64,000 nucleotides of DNA from Mesorhizobium japonicum MAFF 303099 (GCF_000009625.1 NC_002678.2:5488001-5552000), one strand, 5' to 3'. Counted from the stretch's first letter, positions 1 to 9,170 are shown. A program made the numbers and translations. The notes: generated by a model not told the origin, from the letters alone.

Positions 1-269
1 TGGCGAAGGCGGAACAGCACGGACCCGATATCATCGTGCTCGATGCGATGATGCCCAAGGCCGACGGCCTGGAGGTGCTGGCTCGCCTCAAGGGCGACCC
101 GGTCCTGTCAGACACGCCGGTGGTGATGCTGACCGCCCGCAAGGCCGAAAGGGACATCGTCTCGGCCCTCGAGAAGGGAGCCGACGACTATCTGGTAAAG
201 CCATTCATCCCCGAGGAACTGCTGGCCCGGCTGGCGCGTCTGATCGCGCGCAAGAATGGGAAACGCTGA
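1..269 (+). CDS. Response regulator receiver domain, 5' end outside window
   Basis: The reading frame is open from the first bases and ends at TGA 267-269, so only the C-terminal part of the protein is present. It shows the second half of a CheY-like receiver: the phospho-acceptor aspartate in VLDAMMPK, the conserved threonine in VVMLTARK and the lysine in DYLVKPF. The chain stops about 20 residues after that lysine, so no output domain follows. It is either a stand-alone receiver or the tail of a larger protein. Its stop overlaps the start of the next gene by one base, which indicates co-transcription with the putative polysaccharide export genes. The Hpt protein at 4484-4855 is a plausible phosphorelay partner (inference). 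Confidence 0.9.
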   Translation, partial: AKAEQHGPDIIVLDAMMPKADGLEVLARLKGDPVLSDTPVVMLTARKAERDIVSALEKGADDYLVKPFIPEELLARLARLIARKNGKR

Positions 270-2011
270 TGAGGCGCAGCCGGCGCGCAGCGCTTGCCGC
301 ATGCCTGATCCTGGCAATCGCGGCCACTCCTGGTGCGGTGCTTGCGCAGACGGTCGATGAGCTCTACGCGTCCGCCGTAAAAGCCAGGCAGGCCCGGCAT
401 TTCGACGAGGCGGTGGATCTGCTTCGGCGCGCACTCGCGCTCAAACCCGACAATGCCGACGCCCTGGTTCAGCTCGGTTTCGCCGAACTCGGCCGCAACG
501 ATCTGGCGGCGGCGCGCGACGCCTTTTCCAAGGCGCTTTCCCTTGCTCCGACCTATCAAGATGCAAGCTTTGGCCTGGCCGAGATCGAGTTCCGTTCCGG
601 CAATCTGGATGCCGCGCTGCCGCTCGCCGAATCGGTGGCGCGCGCCCAGCCCGGCAACACCGACGCCGCCGCGCTTGTAGAGAACATCCGCAAGGCCATG
701 CAGGCCGCCGGCGGTGAGGCGAGGAAGGCGTCCGTGGCGGCGCCGAGGGCGAAACCACGGCCCGATCCCGTCGCCGGCCTGATGGAGCAAGGTCGGCGGT
801 TGCGAACCGCGGGAAAGCTGCCCGAAGCGGAGAAGGTCTATCGCCGCGCGCTTGGGCTGGCGCCGAAGAACACCGACATCTTGGTCGCCCTTGGCCTTAT
901 CGTGGGCTCCAGCCAGCGGTTCGACGAAGCCGGGCATTTCTTCGACCGGGCGCTGGCCATAAAACCCGGCCTTCTCGACGCGCGGATCGGCAAGATCCGC
1001 ATGGCGATTTGGCAGGGCGACGTGCCGAGCGCCCGCGCGCTGGTCGATGACGTGTTGGCCTCGTCGCCGGACAATGTGGAGGCGCTCGACCTCGATGCCA
1101 AGGTCGCCCTGCTCGAGGCCGACTACACGCGGGCCGGGCAGTCGTTCCAGCGCGTGCTTGCGATCGATCCGCGCAATGCCGAGGCGCTGGTGGGGATCGG
1201 CGATGTGCGCCGCGCCCAAGGCGACGACGATGCAGCGCGGCAGGCCTACAGAGAGGCGCTCGCCATCGAGCCCGGCTCTTCCGACATCGAGCAAAGACTG
1301 GCCGTGCCGCCCCCGCGCAAATGGCGGCTCGACCTTGGCACCGAGGTGAGCGATCTCACCAACGGGCTGAGCGACTGGACCGACAGCTCGGCTGGCCTTG
1401 CTTATCGGCTGTCGCCGCGCACGACGATTTCAGGCCGCACCCGCGTGGCAACCCGCTTCGGCCGTACCGACGTTCAGATCGAGGGCCGCATCGACGAGGC
1501 CTTCTCGCCTGCCTTCTCCGCCTATGCGTTCGCCGCGGCGACGCCGGATGCCGATTTCCTGGCGCGCTACTCGATCGGCGCCGGCGCGTCCTTGCAGGTT
1601 ATGGCGGCGGCGAAGGCGTTCGGCCCTTTGTCGCTCAACATCGACACCCGCTACGACAATTTCACCAACACAAACGTCACCAGCGTCTCGCCCTGGGTGC
1701 AGGGCTATATCTTCGACGGCCGCCTGGGGCTTTCCGCCCGCTGGGTGCATGCGGCCGACGATATCGGCACGCGCGCGGACGGCTATGTGCTTAGGGTTGA
1801 CCTTGCGATGGCGCAGCGCTTCAACCTGTTCGGCGGCTATGCGGACGCCCCCGAAATCTCCGACGGCACGCTGGTGCCGACGCGCACCGTCTTCGGCGGC
1901 ATCTCCTGGGACGTCAACGATCCGCTGACGCTCCGCGCCAGTATCGCACATGAGCAACGCCCGACATTCGACCGAAGCATATTCGGGCTCGGCCTGACCG
2001 CGCGGTTCTGA
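269..2011 (+). CDS. TPR protein with C-terminal YaiO-like outer-membrane beta-barrel
   Basis: The protein has 580 residues and starts with a signal peptide (basic MRRSRR, a hydrophobic core, then a cut after AVLA). Two blocks of tetratricopeptide repeats follow at about residues 27-150 and 165-345, with repeats such as NADALVQLGFAELGRNDLAA. The last 230 residues are rich in alternating aromatic/polar strands and end in phenylalanine (GLGLTARF), as outer-membrane barrels do; the barrel resembles the YaiO family. Periplasmic TPRs followed by a barrel is also the plan of PgaA-type exporters. Together with the adjacent glycosyltransferase this suggests the outer-membrane pore of a polysaccharide secretion system. 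The YaiO assignment is by resemblance, not a search. Confidence 0.85.
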   Translation: MRRSRRAALAACLILAIAATPGAVLAQTVDELYASAVKARQARHFDEAVDLLRRALALKPDNADALVQLGFAELGRNDLAAARDAFSKALSLAPTYQDASFGLAEIEFRSGNLDAALPLAESVARAQPGNTDAAALVENIRKAMQAAGGEARKASVAAPRAKPRPDPVAGLMEQGRRLRTAGKLPEAEKVYRRALGLAPKNTDILVALGLIVGSSQRFDEAGHFFDRALAIKPGLLDARIGKIRMAIWQGDVPSARALVDDVLASSPDNVEALDLDAKVALLEADYTRAGQSFQRVLAIDPRNAEALVGIGDVRRAQGDDDAARQAYREALAIEPGSSDIEQRLAVPPPRKWRLDLGTEVSDLTNGLSDWTDSSAGLAYRLSPRTTISGRTRVATRFGRTDVQIEGRIDEAFSPAFSAYAFAAATPDADFLARYSIGAGASLQVMAAAKAFGPLSLNIDTRYDNFTNTNVTSVSPWVQGYIFDGRLGLSARWVHAADDIGTRADGYVLRVDLAMAQRFNLFGGYADAPEISDGTLVPTRTVFGGISWDVNDPLTLRASIAHEQRPTFDRSIFGLGLTARF

Positions 2012-2013
2012 TT

Positions 2014-3051
2014 ATGTGGTACATCTGGGATCTTTCCATTTTGCTCAGCGCCCTTTCCCTGGTGATCATGCTGTTCCTGATCGCCCGGCGCGTGCTGCAG
2101 GAACGCCGAGGCAGGGCGCAGATCGATCAGCGGCGCCAGCTTCACACCGCACTGATCGCCTTCACCGAAAACCGGGACCGCGAGGCCTTGAAGGCGGTGT
2201 TGCTCGCGGTGCCGGCGGGCGTGGCGATCAATGCCGGCTTCGAGTTCATTTCGCTGCTTCGCGGCGAGGAGTATGACGACGTCCTTGCCGCCTTCAACGA
2301 ATGCGGCCTGCCGGCGCTTGTCGGCAGCCAGCTGGAAAAAGGCAACGGCGCCGAGCGCATCCACGCGGCCGAGATGCTTGCGGCGCTGCGTTCGGAAAAC
2401 GCGGTGGCGAGCCTGCTTTCGGCGCTCGACCGTGACCGTTCGCGCGAGGTGAGGATCGCCGCCGCCATCGCGCTCTGCGATCTCGGCAGCCTGCCGCCGC
2501 TCGATATCGCACTGGGCAAGGTCGGCGTGGTGGGACAGCGCTCGCGGCGCCTGATCGAGTTGTTCAGGCGCTTTCCGCCGGCGCGCTTCGAGGAGCTCAG
2601 GGATCATGCCGCGCGCACCGACGCGGTGCCCTTCATCCGGGCAGCCGCGATCGACGCGCTGGCTCGTGCCGCCGGGTTCCATTTCGCCGATTTCTTCGCC
2701 CGCGCCACCGGTGATCAATCGCCCGAGGTCGCCGCCGCGGCGCTGCGCGCGCTCGGCCTCACCGGGCACGCCGAGGCACCTGCCATCCTGGCGAGCGCGA
2801 TGGCCAACGGCGACTGGGACGTGCGCGCCGCCGCCGCCGATGCCGCCGGGCGCCTCGGGCTCGCCGGGCTCGCCGCGCCGCTCTCCGCGCTGATGGACGA
2901 TGAGGCGTGGACCGTGCGCTATGCCGCCGCCAACGCCCTGCGCTCGTTTGGCCAGCCGGGAGAACGGCTGCTGCGCGACATCGCTGCCAGCGAGGTCTCG
3001 CGCAGCCAGCGCACCGCCTCGCTCATCCTTGCCGAGGGGCCGGCCGCATGA
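2014..3051 (+). CDS. Membrane-anchored HEAT-repeat protein
   Basis: This is a 345-residue protein with one N-terminal membrane segment (about residues 5-24) followed by a basic linker and then helical repeats to the end. The repeats are HEAT/PBS-lyase-like, with aspartates and alanine-rich helices such as DWDVRAAAADAAGRLG and EAWTVRYAAANALRSFG. Such repeats act as protein-binding scaffolds. It begins 2 bp after the barrel gene and its stop overlaps the glycosyltransferase start (ATGA), so the three products are probably made together. A scaffold linking the inner-membrane synthase to the periplasmic/outer-membrane exporter is the simplest guess. No catalytic motif was seen. Confidence 0.8.
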   Translation: MWYIWDLSILLSALSLVIMLFLIARRVLQERRGRAQIDQRRQLHTALIAFTENRDREALKAVLLAVPAGVAINAGFEFISLLRGEEYDDVLAAFNECGLPALVGSQLEKGNGAERIHAAEMLAALRSENAVASLLSALDRDRSREVRIAAAIALCDLGSLPPLDIALGKVGVVGQRSRRLIELFRRFPPARFEELRDHAARTDAVPFIRAAAIDALARAAGFHFADFFARATGDQSPEVAAAALRALGLTGHAEAPAILASAMANGDWDVRAAAADAAGRLGLAGLAAPLSALMDDEAWTVRYAAANALRSFGQPGERLLRDIAASEVSRSQRTASLILAEGPAA

Positions 3052-4475
3052 TGTCCGACTGGAGCCACGAGATCGTTCTGGCCGCTTCCATCCTGTCCTG
3101 GTTCATCATCGGGGCGGGGCTGGCGCAGACGACGATCTATCTGTTGCAACTCATTATTGCCGCCTACGCGCTTTCCAAGCGCCCGCCGGTCGCGCGCTCG
3201 GCACTGCTGTGGCACCGCTATGGCGATGTCGCGCCGCCGATCGCGCTCCTCGTACCCGCCTATAATGAGGAATTGAACGTGGTCGAGAGCGTCCATTCGA
3301 TGCTGGCGCTCGAGTATCCGAATTTCGAGGTGATCGTCATCAACGACGGCTCAAAGGACCAGACGCTGCAGCGCCTGATCGGGGCCTTCAAGCTGGTGAA
3401 ATTCCGCCGGCCTTATGAGGAGGCGCTGGCGCACAAGCCGATCCGCGGCCTCTATTCCTCGCCAATGACCGAGCGCCTGTTCGTGGTCGACAAGGAAAAC
3501 GGCGGCAAGGCCGATGCCCAGAATGCCGGCATCAATGTCTGCCGCGCGCCGCTTTTCTGCGTGATCGACGGCGATTCCATCCTCGAGCCCGATGCGCTGA
3601 TGCGCGCCGCCCAGCCCTTCATCGACGACCCCGAGCGCACCATCGCCGTCGGCGGCACGATCCGCATCGCCAACGGATCGAGGATCGAAGCCGGCAGGGT
3701 GCGAGAGATCCATCTGCCCAACCGCTTGCTGCCGTTGCTCCAGGTCGTCGAATATCTAAGGGCCTTTCTCATGGCCCGGCTGGCCTGGAGCCACATCAAC
3801 ACGTTGATGCTGGTGTCGGGCGCCTTCGGCATGTTCCGCCGCACGGAGGTGGTGGCGGTGGGCGGCTTCACCATGGGCTCGATGGGCGAGGACCTCGACC
3901 TCGTCATCAAGCTGCACCGCCACATGAGAGATGCCGGTCGCAAATACCGCATCCAGTTCATTCCGGAGCCGGTGTGCTGGACCGAGGCGCCGGAAACGCT
4001 GAGCGTGCTCGCACGGCAGCGCACGCGCTGGCAGCGCGGCGCGCTCGAGTGCTTCTTCCGCTACCGCGCCATGCTCTTCAACCCGCGCTACGGCCGCGTC
4101 GGATTCCTGGGCTTCGGCCACATATTGATTGTCGACGTGCTAGGGCCGGTAGCGGAGGTGTTGGGCTACATCCTGATCCCGGCATTCTGGCTGCTCGGCA
4201 TCCTGTCGACCGAGTATCTGCTGGCCTTCACCTCGCTCATCTTCACCTATGGCGTTTGCGTCAGCGTGTGCTCACTGGTCCTCGAAGAGGCTGAGCTGCA
4301 GCGTTTTCCGCGCGCCAGGGACCTGGCGGTGCTGACGGCGGTGGCGGTGATCGAGAATTTCGGCTACCGCCAGCTCAACAATTTCTGGCGCGTGAAGGGC
4401 TGGTGGCAATATCTGCGGGCCGACCAGAGCTGGGGCGAAATGACCAGGACTGGCCTGTCCGGGGCGAAGAAATAA
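3048..4475 (+). CDS. Processive family-2 glycosyltransferase (membrane polysaccharide synthase)
   Basis: The start at ATG 3048 gives a 475-residue protein and a 4-bp ATGA overlap with the HEAT gene; an in-frame extension upstream exists but would run through that gene. N-terminal membrane segments lie at about 8-40. A GT-A catalytic domain follows: PAYNEE, INDGS (Asp100), the DGDS metal-binding motif near 170, GEDLDL near 283 and the QRTRW (QxxRW) signature of processive synthases. More membrane segments lie at about 365-430. This is the architecture of PgaC/cellulose-synthase-like enzymes that polymerise and extrude a sugar chain. The sugar cannot be told from sequence. No PilZ domain or deacetylase is visible nearby. 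Confidence 0.9.
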   Translation: MMSDWSHEIVLAASILSWFIIGAGLAQTTIYLLQLIIAAYALSKRPPVARSALLWHRYGDVAPPIALLVPAYNEELNVVESVHSMLALEYPNFEVIVINDGSKDQTLQRLIGAFKLVKFRRPYEEALAHKPIRGLYSSPMTERLFVVDKENGGKADAQNAGINVCRAPLFCVIDGDSILEPDALMRAAQPFIDDPERTIAVGGTIRIANGSRIEAGRVREIHLPNRLLPLLQVVEYLRAFLMARLAWSHINTLMLVSGAFGMFRRTEVVAVGGFTMGSMGEDLDLVIKLHRHMRDAGRKYRIQFIPEPVCWTEAPETLSVLARQRTRWQRGALECFFRYRAMLFNPRYGRVGFLGFGHILIVDVLGPVAEVLGYILIPAFWLLGILSTEYLLAFTSLIFTYGVCVSVCSLVLEEAELQRFPRARDLAVLTAVAVIENFGYRQLNNFWRVKGWWQYLRADQSWGEMTRTGLSGAKK

Positions 4476-4483
4476 CGCCCGCT

Positions 4484-4855
4484 TCATTTCAGCGTTTGCT
4501 CAATCTCCGCGATGAGCGCATCGAGCGCGGCTTGGACGGCTCCTTCATTCGGCTGTTCGATTAGCAGCGTTTCCAGCGCCGACGCCCGCGCGCCGATATC
4601 CGGAAAGCCGAATGTCCCCGCCGCACCCGCCAGCGAGTGCGCTATCCTGGCCAGCGGATCGCCCGCCCCGCGGGGCAAAGGATCGCCCTCGCATGCGATG
4701 GCCTTCAGCTGCCCGAGCTGATCGGCGCACCGGGCAAGGAAGCGTTGCCGCAAGGGGGCGAAAGGATCGTTTGAGATGGGGTGGTGCTCCAGCGGGATGT
4801 CGAAAGTATTCAAGCAGAAAGTGGCATAGGTTTGAACTGCCTGCTTCTCGCGCAC
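4484..4855 (-). CDS. Hpt (histidine phosphotransfer) domain protein
   Basis: This small protein (123 residues or slightly fewer) carries an Hpt-type four-helix segment with the phospho-accepting histidine in IAHSLAGAAGTFGF. It ends with helices containing ALIAEIEQTLK. Hpt proteins relay phosphate between receiver domains. It is transcribed towards the glycosyltransferase and its stop lies 8 bp from that gene's stop. The only receiver domain in the window is at its left edge, so the pair may form one relay controlling polysaccharide export (inference). The first 25-30 residues look unlike the rest, so the true start may be internal, but no second ATG is available. Confidence 0.75.
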   Translation of the reverse strand: MREKQAVQTYATFCLNTFDIPLEHHPISNDPFAPLRQRFLARCADQLGQLKAIACEGDPLPRGAGDPLARIAHSLAGAAGTFGFPDIGARASALETLLIEQPNEGAVQAALDALIAEIEQTLK

Positions 4856-4925
4856 GACCTCCTGCTCGAGGACATTGCTGGTGCCGGCGCTGGGGCCGCG
4901 GTTGCGGCAGAAGCGTCGTCGATGC

Positions 4926-5534
4926 TCAGAAATCGGCTTCCTCGAAGTATTTGGCCTTCAACCATGTGTTCGACGGTCCGCTCCTGTAGCTGCTGTCGGC
5001 GCGCTTCGAGATGATGCTCTTGATCCCCACCTTCTCGATGGCGCGAAAGATCGCCAGCGCACTGCTTTCGAAATGCTCGCTGTACTGGATCCTGCCGAGG
5101 CCGTGCTCAACCAGTTTCCATAGCGCCTGCTTGCGCTGCAGCAGGGGCAAGGAGACTAGATTGCGACCATCGAGATGGAGGATGTCGAACGCGACGAACG
5201 CGAGCCGGCTCGGTTCGTTCCAGATCGCGGCTTCCAGCGAAGGGTAATCGTGAGCGCTCTGCTCGTCCGGCACAATGACATCGCCGTCGATAATGGCGGC
5301 CCGGCATGGCAGCTCGACGGCCAGCGCGATGGGCCAATATTTGGTGGTCCAGTCACGGCCGTTCTTGCTGTAAAGGCGCACGCTGCCTTTATCGATGATG
5401 ATCTGCGTGCGGTAGCCGTCGAGATTGACCTCGTGAACCCATCCCTCATCTCCGGGCGGCTCCTCGACCCGAGTCGGGATCTGCGGCGGAATGAACTCCA
5501 GCCGGCCGCCGGTCACCTTGGCACGCTTACTCAA
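4926..5534 (-). CDS. ATP-dependent DNA ligase-like protein, catalytic lysine lost
   Basis: The sequence matches the adenylation domain of bacterial LigD/LigC-type ATP-dependent ligases: FIPPQIPT near the N-terminus, WVHEVNLDGYR (motif I), YSKNGRDWT (motif III), FVAFDILHLDGRN, SKRADSSYRSG and WLKAKYF. In motif I the nucleotide-accepting lysine (KxDG) is asparagine (Asn37), and the motif IV glutamate (EGVVSKR in active enzymes) is replaced in GIKSIISKR. The protein stops just after motif V, so the OB-fold domain is absent. It should not be able to form the ligase-AMP adduct. The TTG start at 5534 was chosen because AGAGGTGG lies about 7 nt upstream; ATG 5588 and ATG 5654 are alternatives. Confidence 0.75.
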   Translation of the reverse strand: MSKRAKVTGGRLEFIPPQIPTRVEEPPGDEGWVHEVNLDGYRTQIIIDKGSVRLYSKNGRDWTTKYWPIALAVELPCRAAIIDGDVIVPDEQSAHDYPSLEAAIWNEPSRLAFVAFDILHLDGRNLVSLPLLQRKQALWKLVEHGLGRIQYSEHFESSALAIFRAIEKVGIKSIISKRADSSYRSGPSNTWLKAKYFEEADF

Positions 5535-5883
5535 TGACGCCACCTCTGATCGCGCAGCGGCGGCTAATCGGCACAGGCAGCCCGACATCCCCCCAACATG
5601 GACGCCTGCCGCCTGTGCCGAGCCCCCGCCGAGCAATTGCCAGCATCTGCGCACCAGGCCGAATTGTCGTTACCTTCGCATCCAAATACTTGTCATGGAG
5701 TACATATCTCACTCGGTGCGGTACTCTTGGAGTACGCAGCTGATTTCGGGCGGATTCAGGTCAGGCCGAGCCGAGAATGGTGGTTTCCGAGAACCGGAAC
5801 GGAGCGTACGTTTAGCTACATGAGTACAGGAAGCGCAGGAAGCCGCCGTTCGCAGGCCGGCCTCACCTGAACGTCGACAGACC

Positions 5884-6222
5884 TTAGTCCATCAAAAGCA
5901 CCAGGGCGGGATGCAGCTTCTTCAGATTCGGCAAGGATTTCGATTGCCAGGGTATGTCGGGCGTTCCACGCACGACGAACCGAACATCGGGATGCTTGCG
6001 CACCTCGATGGTAAATTTCGCCAGCAGGTTGATGCCAGAAGAGTTGAGAAAGTGAAGGTCCTTTAAGTTGAGGGTCATGGAAGAGGGATTTGAGGCAAGA
6101 GCACTGGTCGCCAAGGCCATGATAGGCGCGCCGGCTTCGGAACTGGCAAGCCGCATGACACCGTCGAAAAAAATATCGCTTCCTTCAATCCACACGCGGT
6201 AGTCGTCTGTTTTGATTTCCAT
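5884..6222 (-). CDS. STAS-domain anti-sigma-antagonist-like protein
   Basis: This 112-residue protein starts at [11 protein letters not shown]; an ATG 18 bp upstream is less likely. The core [16 protein letters not shown] is the STAS signature loop, with the serine pair that anti-sigma-type kinases phosphorylate. It is the last gene of a five-gene operon containing a matching kinase and a PP2C phosphatase. It is therefore the expected switch protein, shuttling between phosphorylated and free forms to control a target. In the analogous Pseudomonas SiaABCD system the switch protein acts on a diguanylate cyclase. Here the target is unknown; the nearby GGDEF-EAL protein is one candidate (inference). 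Confidence 0.85.
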   Translation of the reverse strand: MEIKTDDYRVWIEGSDIFFDGVMRLASSEAGAPIMALATSALASNPSSMTLNLKDLHFLNSSGINLLAKFTIEVRKHPDVRFVVRGTPDIPWQSKSLPNLKKLHPALVLLMD

Positions 6223-6240
6223 AGCCTGGCTTCGCCTCAT

Positions 6241-6801
6241 CTAATTGTGAGTTTGCGAGATCGGGATGGAGGCATATGTCTCCAGGCAAATCCGATCGCT
6301 TTCGTCGGCGGTGCTGAATATCCAAGCCATGCGTGCGCCATAGTCGCTCATCAACGTGAGCAATCCGAGTCCGGAGCCTGCCATGTCGGGGTTCGCGGCA
6401 TTCGCTTCAATTCGCTGTATCAGCAGGTCCTTGGGGTCGCCAACTGTGATGTCCGCCAGGAGACGCTGGAACTCGGACACGTCCTCACCATCGACGTCAT
6501 TCAACACCTTGAGCTTGAAGAACTCCGAATCCATCGATGCCTCGATCACGATCTCACCCGGTGCGCGAAACTTGACGGCATTTTCGATGAGCTCGTTGAC
6601 CAGATATCCGATGCTGTGGCGCACTTCCCTGTAGTCATTGCGGGACGACTGAAAGGGCAACGCGAAAAGATCGGCGAAGAAGTCCGAGGTCGTGGCACAA
6701 TGACGCCAACTCAAGTCGAGTGGTCCGTCGAACAGCCGCACACGACTGACACCTTCCATCGTCCCGATAGCGAGCTCAGATGTGCCGAACAGCGTGGTCA
6801 T
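6241..6801 (-). CDS. HATPase-type serine kinase (SiaB/Slr1658-like partner-switch kinase)
   Basis: The ATG at 6801 lies 2 bp after the phosphatase stop and gives 186 residues starting MTTLFGTSE. The N-box NELIENAVKF (Asn74 is the metal/ATP residue) and the glycine-rich GSGLGLLTLMSDYGARMAW identify a GHKL-fold ATPase of the anti-sigma-factor/SiaB type. It lacks the histidine box of sensor kinases. It is expected to phosphorylate the STAS protein encoded 18 bp downstream. A longer in-frame start (6939) would overlap the phosphatase gene and adds low-complexity basic sequence, so it was rejected. Confidence 0.85.
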   Translation of the reverse strand: MTTLFGTSELAIGTMEGVSRVRLFDGPLDLSWRHCATTSDFFADLFALPFQSSRNDYREVRHSIGYLVNELIENAVKFRAPGEIVIEASMDSEFFKLKVLNDVDGEDVSEFQRLLADITVGDPKDLLIQRIEANAANPDMAGSGLGLLTLMSDYGARMAWIFSTADESDRICLETYASIPISQTHN

Positions 6802-6803
6802 GT

Positions 6804-9170
6804 CTATGTGTGCCTTATGATCACGAGGGTGATGTCGTCGTGGATCTTCTGGATTCCGATATGGGCCATCAGATCCTCGACGATCCCGGTTTTGATTTCC
6901 TCGGCGCTCTCGCCGTGACGTTTTCGTGCGCTCTGGCAAAGGCGCTCGAACCCGAACAGCCTTCTGTCCTGGTCTTCCGCCTCGGTCACACCGTCGGTGT
7001 GCAGCACGATCACGTCGCCGGTCCCGAACTTGATGTCATACGTGTCAATGAACGGCGAGATGTCACTCTCCAGACCAACCGGCAGACCCAGATCAAGCGT
7101 GTCGATACGTTCGACTTCCCCGCCCGCACGGACGACAAGAACGTCCTCATGTTGGCCGGATAGCGTTACCCGTCCATCCTCGAAGTCAAGGAAGGCCAGC
7201 GAGAGATGCTTGTCGGTGTTCGTCCGCTCAATGTTCTTGTAGATCGCTCTGTTCAACCGATCCAGAAACTGGTGCGGATCCGCTTCGTTGGTCTCCTGCA
7301 GCGCGCGTGCGACGGATTGGACCATCAGCATCAGCACGCCGCTTTCGAGACCATGACCGGTCACGTCGCCAATGCCGACCTTGACCCGTGAACCGTTCTG
7401 CAGAACGTCGTAGTAGTCCCCGCCGACCTCGTCTGCCGGCCGCATATACGCTGCGATCTCCAGCCCCGGAATCGCTTCGAGTTCGATTGGTTTCGGCAGG
7501 ACCATCATCTGGATGTGTCTGGCAACCGCGAGTTCGGCACCGAGGCGGACGTTCTCGTCCCGCAACTTTTCGTTGAGTGCGGAAATCTCCTGATTGGCGT
7601 CCCCGAGCTCCTTGGTTCGTTCGTCGACGAGTTGCTCGAGGTTTTCAGTGTGAAAGCTGATCTCCTCAGCCATCCGGTTGAAGGCAATCCCTGCCGCTCC
7701 AACCTCGTCGCGGGTTGGAATGCTCACGCGCACTGAATAATCTTTGGACTGGAGCTTCTGGGCGGCACTGGCAAGCGCCCTGAGGCCGGCCGTGATCCGC
7801 TTCGAAATTCCGAGCACGGCCGCAAAGACAATCAGAAGCGAAACAGTGATCGCCGCGATCTGAAACAGCAGGATGCGATTGGTTGCGCGCGAAATGCTCT
7901 CCTGCGCGGCGAACAGGGATGCATAGATCTCCCGTTCGGGAACGACGATCCCGACCGACATCGTTTCGGACTTGACCGGTCCCGAACTCCATAGATTGGT
8001 CGGCTTCAATCTCTTGAGGACAACGATGTAGGGAACGTGTTCGCCCTTGTTGTCGAGCATGATGTGCTGGATGACACCGTCATTGTTCTGGTCGAGAGGC
8101 AGCGACGCGATAGCCGGCTGGGTACTTCCCCGCAGAGACCTTTCCAAGCCGGTGACGCCCTGCGTGCCGGCATCGCTCGACGAAGTCAGGCCGATGATCG
8201 CCTGGCCAGACGGATTGATCGCCACCACATTGCCAGTCGACATCGTGAGGAAGCCGAATCCGGTTTGAGCGATCTTCACCCTTTCGACGACTTCCGCGAG
8301 CTGATCGAGCGTGATGTCTGCCCCCGCCGTGCCGGCGATACCGGTGCGATCAAGCGTCCACAGCGGGTGGAAAAAGCTGACGATCAGCTTTCCCGTGATC
8401 GCATCGGTGTAAGGCGCGGTCTGGGTTATGTCGTCAGGGACCGGACGTGAGGCTGGGTTCTTGGCCCATTGCTGCCATGAACCATAGATTCCCGGAAAGA
8501 AGAACTCCCAGAACTCCGCCTTGTTGTGGCCTGGATAGAGCCGGTCGAAGGTCTGCGCCTGGTTCGTATATGGTACCGTCCTGAAGATCGGTCGTTCTTT
8601 TGGACCAATATAGTACATCTGCAGCTTGGACGCCCCGCTGGCCATGAGGGTCGGCGCGACGAGATCGATCACGGTACTGTCTTCTATTTCCTTCTGAACG
8701 CCCGGCAGCGGACTGTGGTCGGCGCCCAGCAGGTAGCCCCAGACACTTATCACGGAAGGCGAGCCCGGCAGATTCTGCGCCCAATTGCCCTGCGCATCGT
8801 AGACGATCTTCACGGAGCCGGGCGCCTGATGCGAAAGCGTCGCTCCGATCTGCTGCTGCCTACTCGGATCGTCGATCTGGGCCTGCAGCACGCCGGCCAG
8901 CGCCTTGACGTCCCCATGAACCCGATCGAGCAACAGGTCGACGCTCAACGCCGTCGACTCGGCATAGGAACGAATGTATTCCTGGTTTGCGGTCGTCAGG
9001 CCCTCACCGACTTCCGATGTGGCGTCGCGCGACAGCTTTTGAACGTTCCAAAGCGCCAGGCCGCCGCTCAACAGGAGGTCGAACAGTACGGCGCCGCCGA
9101 CGACCAATACGAATTTCGCTCGAAAGGAATGCAGGCCGAAGCGTGGTGTAGGCTCATTGTCGGCTTTCAT
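6804..9170 (-). CDS. Membrane PP2C (SpoIIE-type) phosphatase with Cache and HAMP domains
   Basis: The protein has 788 residues. Order: a membrane segment at about 17-40, a long periplasmic Cache-like sensor to about 390, a second membrane segment (about 400-420), HAMP (LASAAQKLQSKDYSVRV), a coiled coil (about 490-535), then a PP2C/SpoIIE phosphatase domain with YMRPADEVGGDYYDV, GIGDVTGHGLESGVLM, VLHTDGVTEA and DDITLVIIRHT. The metal-binding aspartates are in place. It should sense an extracytoplasmic signal and dephosphorylate a STAS protein, as SiaA and RsbU-like proteins do. The start at 9170 overlaps the upstream gene's stop (ATGA). It is the largest gene of the partner-switching operon. 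Confidence 0.92.
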   Translation of the reverse strand: MKADNEPTPRFGLHSFRAKFVLVVGGAVLFDLLLSGGLALWNVQKLSRDATSEVGEGLTTANQEYIRSYAESTALSVDLLLDRVHGDVKALAGVLQAQIDDPSRQQQIGATLSHQAPGSVKIVYDAQGNWAQNLPGSPSVISVWGYLLGADHSPLPGVQKEIEDSTVIDLVAPTLMASGASKLQMYYIGPKERPIFRTVPYTNQAQTFDRLYPGHNKAEFWEFFFPGIYGSWQQWAKNPASRPVPDDITQTAPYTDAITGKLIVSFFHPLWTLDRTGIAGTAGADITLDQLAEVVERVKIAQTGFGFLTMSTGNVVAINPSGQAIIGLTSSSDAGTQGVTGLERSLRGSTQPAIASLPLDQNNDGVIQHIMLDNKGEHVPYIVVLKRLKPTNLWSSGPVKSETMSVGIVVPEREIYASLFAAQESISRATNRILLFQIAAITVSLLIVFAAVLGISKRITAGLRALASAAQKLQSKDYSVRVSIPTRDEVGAAGIAFNRMAEEISFHTENLEQLVDERTKELGDANQEISALNEKLRDENVRLGAELAVARHIQMMVLPKPIELEAIPGLEIAAYMRPADEVGGDYYDVLQNGSRVKVGIGDVTGHGLESGVLMLMVQSVARALQETNEADPHQFLDRLNRAIYKNIERTNTDKHLSLAFLDFEDGRVTLSGQHEDVLVVRAGGEVERIDTLDLGLPVGLESDISPFIDTYDIKFGTGDVIVLHTDGVTEAEDQDRRLFGFERLCQSARKRHGESAEEIKTGIVEDLMAHIGIQKIHDDITLVIIRHT

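Noticed and set aside
188..1294. Long open frame on the minus strand opposite the TPR gene
   Set aside because: Antisense frame of high-GC coding DNA; no start signal, no recognisable domain, and the plus-strand gene is well supported.
5729..5747. Weak match to the 19-bp element
   Set aside because: Several of the invariant positions differ and no gene lies downstream in the correct orientation.
5776..5814. GGAAC...GTT general-stress (EcfG) promoter
   Set aside because: The spacing between GGAAC and CGTTT is only about 8 bp, and no gene follows on that strand.
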